From the NCBI GenBank assembly GCA_014526335.1, contig JACTAT010000052.1, positions 5,387,221 to 5,451,220 of the forward strand: a stretch of 64,000 nucleotides of DNA. The letters run 5' to 3'. The first letter of the stretch is position 1; each line of letters starts with the position of its first letter. The position numbers and the translations under genes were made by a program. The notes under the pieces are model-generated. The model saw only the letters and a list, made by a program, of their open reading frames with translations. It searched no databases and was not told where the DNA came from. Below are positions 34,718-64,000 of the stretch, one piece after another. The DNA is from Chrysaora quinquecirrha. Lineage: Eukaryota > Cnidaria > Scyphozoa > Semaeostomeae > Pelagiidae.

Positions 34718-35894
34718 TTACCATCTTCTTCGTCTTCCTCTGCCGCCCCAAGATGTGCATCGACGGCGACACAAACTGTTGCAGACACAAGGGGCAGGAT
34801 CTGTTGGAAAAAATGTGTCAATTGAGTGATAACTAAAAGCTCTAGGGTATAATTAAGGGACACCTTGGGAACCAGAGAGGACATTGCCCTGAAGTTTGGA
34901 ATTTCATTTTCTTACCAAACTAGTGTACTTCGTCTCATGTTCAGAATAGACGGGAGGCTTCTTATTGATTAAATCTCTTGATTGTTGCTTAATTCAGTTT
35001 CTTAATGTAAAACCAACATTAAATAAAGAATGAGAGGGGTTTTGCGGACAACCCCAAAAAAAGCAGATTATATAGATCATGGCAACCTTTTGCGGCCTCT
35101 GAATCCTCGTTAAGATCAGCAAAATCTAATCCACCATCAGGTTCTTCTTCATTATTTGCATCTGAAATTAAAATTGAAAAATTTACGAAAAGGCAATAAA
35201 GTACGAAAATGGGAACATACAAAACGTTGTACACATAAGCTGGTACGCGCAGTTAATAACCGCTTATAAGCAACCAAGATGTAGAAGGCCTAAAAGCTTA
35301 AGGAACGTATAGTACCACAGGAAAAAACCTAAACTTTTTAAATTTTTGATAATTTATTTCACTGCGAGCAATCGAGGATTGATCAACATAGAAGCTATTT
35401 CCATTCATTTATCGTCAAAACTCGCATATCAACGGAGTGTTTCTCGTTAAATGAGGCATTTCATTGACGGGTTTCCATTTAACTTTCAATACAAAGTCTC
35501 TAATGGTAAAAATATCAGCATGGAGAATGTTTCCAGTCATTTTATGTGCAATGTTAGATTTTGCTGTTTTTCTAGTCTCTATACTATTCTTAGGACAAAA
35601 AGATACAGTTAATATTAAGCAACTACTAAGAAACTATTGCTACTAAAAGGTGGCCATAAAAGGTCTAAAAATAAGCAACTTTTTGAACTAGGGCCGAGTA
35701 AAGTTGCTTGTAAAAAAACTGGGTGTTGTGTGTTTTGCTCTTATAAAAGGCAATGAAAATATAACTGTTGGATGATTTGTGGAGCTGGAAATTTTCCACA
35801 GAACAAGCCCTGCCTAGAGTTAGACACAGGTTAACTTACCGCAAAATGCAAATGCGAACACAAGAACCAGAGACAAAAGCAAAATGGTTTTCAT
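34718..35894 (-). CDS. secreted cationic cysteine-rich peptide precursor, paralogue B
   Basis: Exons 35894-35840, 35161-35087 and 34800-34718, with lengths (55, 75, 83 nt) and phases identical to paralogue A. The product is 70 aa. The signal peptide differs at residue 7 (Phe to Leu). The pro-region has an Asp-to-Gly change in the PDDG segment and Glu at the third-from-last position in place of Gly. The mature peptide keeps all four Cys, but the first loop Phe is Val, the Arg before LCRRRC is Ser, the Pro after the last Cys is Ser, and a Ser in the tail is Arg. These four replacements come with no synonymous change relative to paralogue C. Intron 1 is 678 bp because a palindromic MITE (about 35245-35727) is inserted; paralogue A lacks it. 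Same functional inference and uncertainty as A. Confidence 0.72.
35245..35727. mobile_element. TTATAAG MITE (GCAAC subfamily) in intron 1 of peptide gene B
   Basis: Ends gtacgcgcagttaataaccg and gttgcttgtaaaaaaactg. GCAAC/GTTGC recurs about four times on a skeleton shared with the GGAAC subfamily (aagatgtagaaggcc). Absent from unit A, so it inserted after A separated from B/C. Confidence 0.75.
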
Positions 35895-36160
35895 TTTCTC
35901 AAGCTTTCTTGCTGATCAAACTTGTCTGTGACAAACTGAAATGTTTGGTTGAGGTTGAGGAATGAGCAAAGCATTTAATTGGGACGTTTTTCCGCTGGTA
36001 CAAAAAGCCTTATTGATGAGCGGAAGAATTCGCTACAAAGGACATTATTTTCATTTCAAAATCGAGCGATTTGATTGGACGTTATTACTGTACTGCATTC
36101 TAATGTAATACAAAGAAATTTATACAGCAGGATGTGTTTGGCTATCCTATCTTGAAAACA

Positions 36161-36330
36161 TGGAATGTGGAATACTGGAATGGAATACTGGAATAAAATG
36201 GAATACTGGAATACTGGAATACTGGAATGATATTCCAGTCAATGCTGGAATGTTTCCAGTGATAACTGGAATGGTCTTCCAGTATTCCAGCATTGGAATA
36301 CATTCCAGTATTCCAGACATATTCCAGACA
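36161..36330. repeat. GGAATACT/ATTCCAGT palindromic cluster, unit B
   Basis: Near-identical copy of the cluster at 32096-32265. Confidence 0.85.
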
Positions 36331-37008
36331 CTTGATAATTATATCCAAACAAGGGTGTCTTGTTTCCAAACAGTTGAAGATATTTCAATGAATATGAATA
36401 TCTCAAATTTCACAAACGTCCATTGAAATCAGCTTGATTGAAGCGAAACAGGCGAAGAACTCTTGACCCAAGATTCTAAGGACCACCCAGTGGCACAATT
36501 TACTAATTTCCAAATCATTAATGCATTGATGATAAGTCTATGCGGTATCAAAATACACCTTTCCAGCAGATCATGGATGCATCGCACATTCAAGTGATAA
36601 GACTGTTTCTCGCCATGAGATTGATTTTCACTGAGTTTTGCGTTTGAAACTGAGTAACGAAAAATGAGGGGACACTATAGTCACCACTTATCATGACAAG
36701 CCTTTGATATTTAGTTGGGCAACGTTTCCGGAGAGATCCGTCTCCCATCATCGGGCAATGAGAAATGTGGTTTCTTGGCTATTTAGTGCAAAGGTCGGAT
36801 CGAATGGTGTGAAATTAACCGGACCTGCGAGGAAGCTCGGAATTTTTTGGCGCTCAGTTTCTAAAATTTTGTGGCGCCAAAATTGCGGTCAGTGCAGCTT
36901 TTGATGTTATTCAAACAGATTTCTGGGATTGAGTAAGATACTTGATTGATACAAGGAGTTGATAGAACCGAGTGAATGCTTTCTTTAACAAGTCTGTTTT
37001 AACATGTC

Positions 37009-37286
37009 CTGAAGGCTAGTTTTCCATCATTCTCTACCTCTGTAGTGAACTTCAATTTCACATGTAGGGAATTGATGTGCTTATAGAAATCTTCCATCTT
37101 GTCCCTCTTCATAATCATGAACACATCATCTACATATCTCTCCTATACTTTTGGTTTCTCAATGTATGAATCAAGGGCAAGCGATTCTTTTTCTTGCATA
37201 AAGATCTCAGCAACTACAGAAGAGGCAGGTTTTCCCAGTGCTACTCCATCTGTTTGTGAGATAAACTTCCCATTGAATTTGAACAT
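37009..37286 (-). mobile_element. Penelope-like element reverse transcriptase fragment, unit B (broken)
   Basis: Duplicate of the fragment at 32934-33219. Here the frame is continuous from FKFNGKF through YIEKPKV, followed by one TAG where Trp is expected and then ERYVDDVF. It ends in a stop after LAFRTC. A remnant amplified by the tandem duplication, not by transposition. Confidence 0.75.
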
Positions 37287-37292
37287 TCCCCT

Positions 37293-37400
37293 CGTTCCAC
37301 AGAGTATCAACATTCCCCGATTCCACAGAATCATTCCTGTCGTTCCACAGAATAGCAACATTCTCAGGTTCCGCAGAGTAGAAACATCTCTTGGTTCTAC
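37293..37400. repeat. ttccacagaatagcaacatt-type tandem repeat, unit B
   Basis: Shortened copy of the array at 33227-33390, missing about two units. Confidence 0.7.
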
Positions 37401-37637
37401 AGGATACCGGAGGCTAGCGTGTTTTTACCGCGAGAAGTACATTTGGATTGTATTGACAACTTTCCTGGGTTTACTTTCTGCAACATGGCGAAAATTCGAG
37501 CATTTCATCCGACCCAGTTGCTGATTTCAAGGCCGGTTAAATTCTGGCCCAAATAGAAAGTAAGAAATTTTCCTATTTTGGCAAGTACAAAATTTCAGTC
37601 CAGACGGTCTTTCGTTGAAAATGTCTTTTCGACACAA

Positions 37638-38040
37638 TAAACGCTTTTTTATAAAAAACACTTCATATAGAAACCTACATGTTGACCCAAGCCAAAAAAT
37701 TTAAAGAACTTATACTACTAAAAATAAAATCGCTAAGGAACTTTTCAATTTTGAAAATTTATAACTCCAAACAATCAAGAATTTAAGCCGGTTCCATCTA
37801 TGAATTTTTGGTTAAAATTCACATAAATTGTATGTTACACCTGTAACAAATGTTTCCTTGAATAGTTTCAAACTTTGCTCACCTACCTACAAGTGTTTCT
37901 TTATAAGAGACAGTCACTAAATATGCAGCTAAGCTAAAGGAAGCTTTGGGTACAGCAATTAGATTAAAAAGGTCGAAAAATAATGGACTTTTGCAACTAG
38001 ACCTTGAACTAGGCTCTTTGCAAATTGAAAAGCGTGTACG
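37638..38040. mobile_element. TTATAAG-family MITE, unit C
   Basis: Equivalent of 29730-30131 in unit C. Confidence 0.7.
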
Positions 38041-38742
38041 CTATCTTTGTTTCACTTAGGGGTTTTGGAATCTGTCTACATCAAAACCAAAAGGCCGGTT
38101 TTGTGTAGACAGAAAAAGTTCGTTTTCTCACTTGGACTCTTCAAATAATTCTATTGGTCTTCCCGCTGTATCCAACCAGCTGATTGGTGTTCAAAACACA
38201 ATGTCAATTCAGCTTTTAGTTCTTTCTGATTGGTGCTTTTCGAGCCGCATTTGGGTACAAATTCCGCCTTATTCTATTGTTTCGGTCTGTTTCTGACGTT
38301 CATACTCTGAGGAGTGTCAGACGAAAAAAGCTTTTAAGTATGCTCGAAAATGATTCCGCTATTCATCGCAATTTTGAAGTTTTGTACAACTCAAAGACTA
38401 TTTATTTGACCTCCCTAGAAAAATAGTTTTGAAGAGGACCTTTCTTGTAAAATTGCGCATAGTTACTACAAAAAATACGCCAAAGTTGCAGTATCAATTC
38501 TTGACTTCTATAATTGGGCCATTTGGTAGCCATTTTTAAGACCCTCAAATCGACTGGACCCAACTGTCGGGCCTCAATGGGTTTACCCCAAGGTAGCAAA
38601 CCCTTGAAATTTCTAATAAACAGACATAAGGAGGACAGGAAAAGTAAAAACACATTTGATCAGTATCTTTGCATCGTAATATCATAGAAAAAGATTAATT
38701 ATAATCATGCGTAAGATACAAGTCCAAGTCTTGCTCGGTTCT

Positions 38743-39913
38743 TTACCATCTTCTTCGTCTTCCACTGCCGCCCCAAGGTGTGCATCGACGGCGACACAAA
38801 CGGTTGCAGAAACAAGGGGCAGGATCTGTTGGAAAAAATGTGTCAATTGAGTGATAACTAAAAGCTCTAGGGTATAATTAGGGGACACCTTGGGAACCAG
38901 AGAGGACATTGCCCCGAAGTTTGGAATTTCATTTTCTTACCAAACTAGTGTATTTCGTCTCATGTTCAGAATAGACGGGAGGCTTCTTATTGATTAAATC
39001 TCTTGATTGTTGCTTAATTCAGTTTCTTAATGTAAAACCAACATTAAATAAAGAATGAGAAAGGTTTTGCGGACAACCCAAAAAAAACAGATTATATAGA
39101 TCATGGCAACCTTTTGCGGCCTCTGAATCCTCGTTAAGATCAGCAAAATCTAACCCATCATTAGGTTCTTCTTCATTATTTGCATCTGAAATTAAAATTG
39201 AAAAATTTACGAAAAGGCAATAAAGTACGAAACTGGGAACATACAAAACGTTGTACACATAAGCTGGTACGCGCAGTTAATAACCGCTTATAAGCAACCA
39301 AGATGTAGAAGGCCTAAAAGCTTAAGGAACGTATAGTACCACAGGAAAAAAACCTAAACTTTTTAAATTTTTGATAATTTATTTCACTGCAAGCAATCGA
39401 GGATTGATCAACATAGAACCTATTTCCATTCATTTATCGTCAAAACTCGCATATCAATGGAGTGTTTTTCGTTACGTGAGGCATTTCATTGAGGGGTTTC
39501 CATACGATGTCTCTAATGGTAACAATATCAGCATGGAGAAATGTTTCCAGTCATTTTATGTGCAATGTTAGATTTTGCTGTTTTTCTAGTCTCTATACTA
39601 TTCTTAGGGCAAAAAGATACAGTTAATATTAAGCAACTACTAAGGAACTATTGCTACTAAAAGGTGGCCACAAAAGGTCTAAAAATGAGCAACTTTTTGA
39701 ACTAGGGCCGAGCGAAGTTGCTTGTAAAAAAACTGCGTGTTGTGTGTTTTGCTTTGCTCTTATAAGAGGCAATGAAAATATAACTGTTGGATGATTTGTG
39801 GAGCTGGAAATTTTCCACAGAACAAGCCCTGCCTAGAGTTAGACACAGGTTAACTTACCGCAAAATGCAAATGCGAACACAAGAACCAGAGACAAAAGCA
39901 AAATGGTTTTCAT
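38743..39913 (-). CDS. secreted cationic cysteine-rich peptide precursor, paralogue C
   Basis: Exons 39913-39859, 39185-39111 and 38825-38743; 70 aa, same phases as A and B. The mature peptide is identical in protein sequence to A, with one synonymous Cys codon change. The pro-region has PNDG in place of PDDG. Intron 1 carries the same MITE as paralogue B (about 39269-39740), so B and C share a more recent ancestor than either does with A. Homology to units A and B stops at about 39,986, some 70 bases upstream of the ATG. This gene therefore lacks the upstream repeat and distal flank of the other two and may be expressed differently. Confidence 0.7.
39269..39740. mobile_element. TTATAAG MITE (GCAAC subfamily) in intron 1 of peptide gene C
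   Basis: Same insertion as in paralogue B, inherited through the tandem duplication. Confidence 0.75.
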
Positions 39914-39986
39914 TTTCTCAAGCTTTCTTGCTGATCAACCTTGTCTGTGACAAACTGAAATGTTTGGTTGAGGTCGAGGAATGAGC

Positions 39987-41425
39987 GGTCTTGAAGGTTT
40001 GAAATGGTGGTCTTGAAAATTCCTTCAAAAAAAGTTCCAGACCTTGCTTTAAACCAGTATGGAAAGGAAGCAATGTGTCTGTTGTTTGATGCTCCGTTTT
40101 GGTCCACTGACTGAATTGCGAGGAAACATAAACATATGTATGTGGCAACTGGCCACTACAGTGATTCTAGGTACCCAATTGTTTAAAACATTCCATGGGG
40201 GCATTTCCCTAGAGCCCTCTAGGTGTATCACCCAAAAATTTCATTGTGTTATCTTAACTGCATCTGCTCCAATTTACATTCTTTTTCATACAATTTAGCA
40301 AAGCTGCTGAAAAAATCGCAGTTGTTTGTTTAGAGGTGAAGTGGAAATGAGAAAATGCAATTCTTGACGTTGCAGATCCAAAATTTTCTGGGGTGTATGC
40401 TCTCAGACCCCTTAGATATAGCACATTCGGCACATCCAGGTGACTTTGCAATACAGACGCACATACTCTGGTGCACAGAACGGAACCCAAATATTTTTGT
40501 CTGACGCACAGAAACACGGAGGCCCGGCCCAGAAACATTGCTTACCGTATTGTACAGTAGTGCGCTACAAACATAAGCAACATCGGTAAATACAAATCAG
40601 CAGTTCTGTCTCTTTCACATGTTCAACCAACTTTTATCAAGTTCATTGCTCTTACTGATCTAAATTTCACGAGAAAATGTTGGGATAGGGGCACAATGTC
40701 AATAGGAGGAACAAGGATCTAATTGAAAGGAGTTTTCCCGACGAACTGGGATTGTGGTGTTCAAAAATTTTCTTGGGGGCTCACTCCTCCCATTTTTGCT
40801 ATATCTTGCTTGTCATTTCATATACAGTATTTGTCGGGTGTCCCACTTCTGCTTGAAGCATATTTCCCCCATCCGATAACAATTCTGTAGATGTGGTCTT
40901 GTGAATTTGGCTTTAAACATGTGACATAACTGGGGAAGACCTGATTTCACTGAAATCCAACTGCTACCAAACTGAATGACGACATAAGAAAGATCTGAGT
41001 ACTACCGAGCACTTCCTTATAAAGCAATTTCTGCACGTTTCTGCTCCCTTGCAAAATGGTGATCTCGAAAACAGTGGACTGGGAATGGGGAATGGAAATG
41101 GGGACAGGGAATAGGAAATGAGGAACGGGAAAAGGAGTACGGGGAATGGGGAATGGGGAACAGAAATTGATTCTTTTTCTAATAATGTATTTAAGTACAA
41201 GCGCTGTTAGATGTTAGATTGTGGTTACAAAGGTATTATTGAAAATCCACCGCGAATAGATCTTGACAGCCTCATTTCGATATGCCGGGATCTAAGATGA
41301 TTTCGAGGTTAAAACACTGTGCAAATGCAGCGTTCGGCTCACATGCAGAACGTTCACTTTCACCTAGGTATTCTCTGTAGGAAAAAAGACTATATTAATG
41401 ATGTTGATTTTACCTTACTTTTCAG
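39987..41425. other. stretch between peptide gene C and the first visible AP-1 gamma exon
   Basis: I looked for exons of the AP-1 gamma N-terminus and for a promoter and recognise neither. It contains a ggtcttgaa direct repeat near 39,987, an element-like phrase gctctcagaccccttagata near 40,400 and the GGGAATGG tract. Confidence 0.5.
41079..41161. repeat. GGGAATGG low-complexity tract
   Basis: Purine-rich repeats of ggggaatgg just upstream of the first visible AP-1 gamma exon. Confidence 0.8.

Positions 41426-64000
<22,575 letters not shown>

Larger units (their letters stand above)
33505..37520. repeat. tandem 4-kb unit B
   Basis: Second unit, same order as A. Differs by the MITE inside intron 1 of the peptide gene, by a single 144-bp upstream repeat instead of three, and by a shorter ttccacaga array. 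Confidence 0.93.
37521..39986. repeat. tandem 4-kb unit C, truncated
   Basis: Third unit; matches A and B up to the 5' flank of the peptide gene and then ends at about 39,986, so the upstream repeats and the RT remnant are absent. Confidence 0.9.

Overview
The window is nuclear DNA from an invertebrate-type metazoan. It is about 36% GC by eye and intron-rich, with GT-AG introns of hundreds to thousands of bases, dense palindromic MITEs, tRNA- and 5S-derived SINEs, a Penelope-like RT remnant and long tandem duplications. The sequence alone does not fix the phylum. No prokaryotic gene structure, rRNA operon or CRISPR array is present.

Region 1 (about 23-29,611, minus strand) is a diverged tandem segmental duplication. 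Copy S1 (23-15,456) carries a complete 11-exon gene for a hexa-EF-hand protein of the calbindin/calretinin/secretagogin family (289 aa, six intact Ca2+ loops). Copy S2 (16,346-29,611) keeps exons 1-4 and 6-9 with only synonymous changes. It has lost exon 5, exon 10, half of exon 11 and one splice acceptor. Introns are packed with MITEs, a 3.5-kb foldback element (inserted inside a MITE), SINEs and satellites.

Region 2 (29,614-39,986, minus strand) is a 2.6-copy tandem array of a roughly 4-kb unit. Each unit carries a three-exon gene that is easily missed: an 18-residue signal peptide exon, an acidic 25-residue propeptide exon and a short, very cationic four-cysteine mature peptide exon (CxC-x3-C-x3-C, Arg-rich tail). 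This is the architecture of an antimicrobial or other secreted defence-peptide precursor. The three paralogues differ mostly by replacement changes in the mature region. I do not recognise the family, and this is the best candidate for something undescribed here.

Region 3 (41,426-64,000, plus strand) holds 19 positional exons of the gamma subunit of clathrin adaptor AP-1, from the HEAT trunk through the clathrin-box hinge into the gamma-ear; the gene runs off the right edge. One 123-nt exon lies in two near-identical copies inside a roughly 2-kb tandem duplication, and one intron uses a GC donor. Exons for about the first 160-170 residues are not visible, so they lie beyond the left edge (making regions 1 and 2 nested in an AP-1 gamma intron), are missing from the assembly, or are truly lost.

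The three gene sets have no obvious functional link. What they share is recent local duplication and repeat-driven rearrangement.
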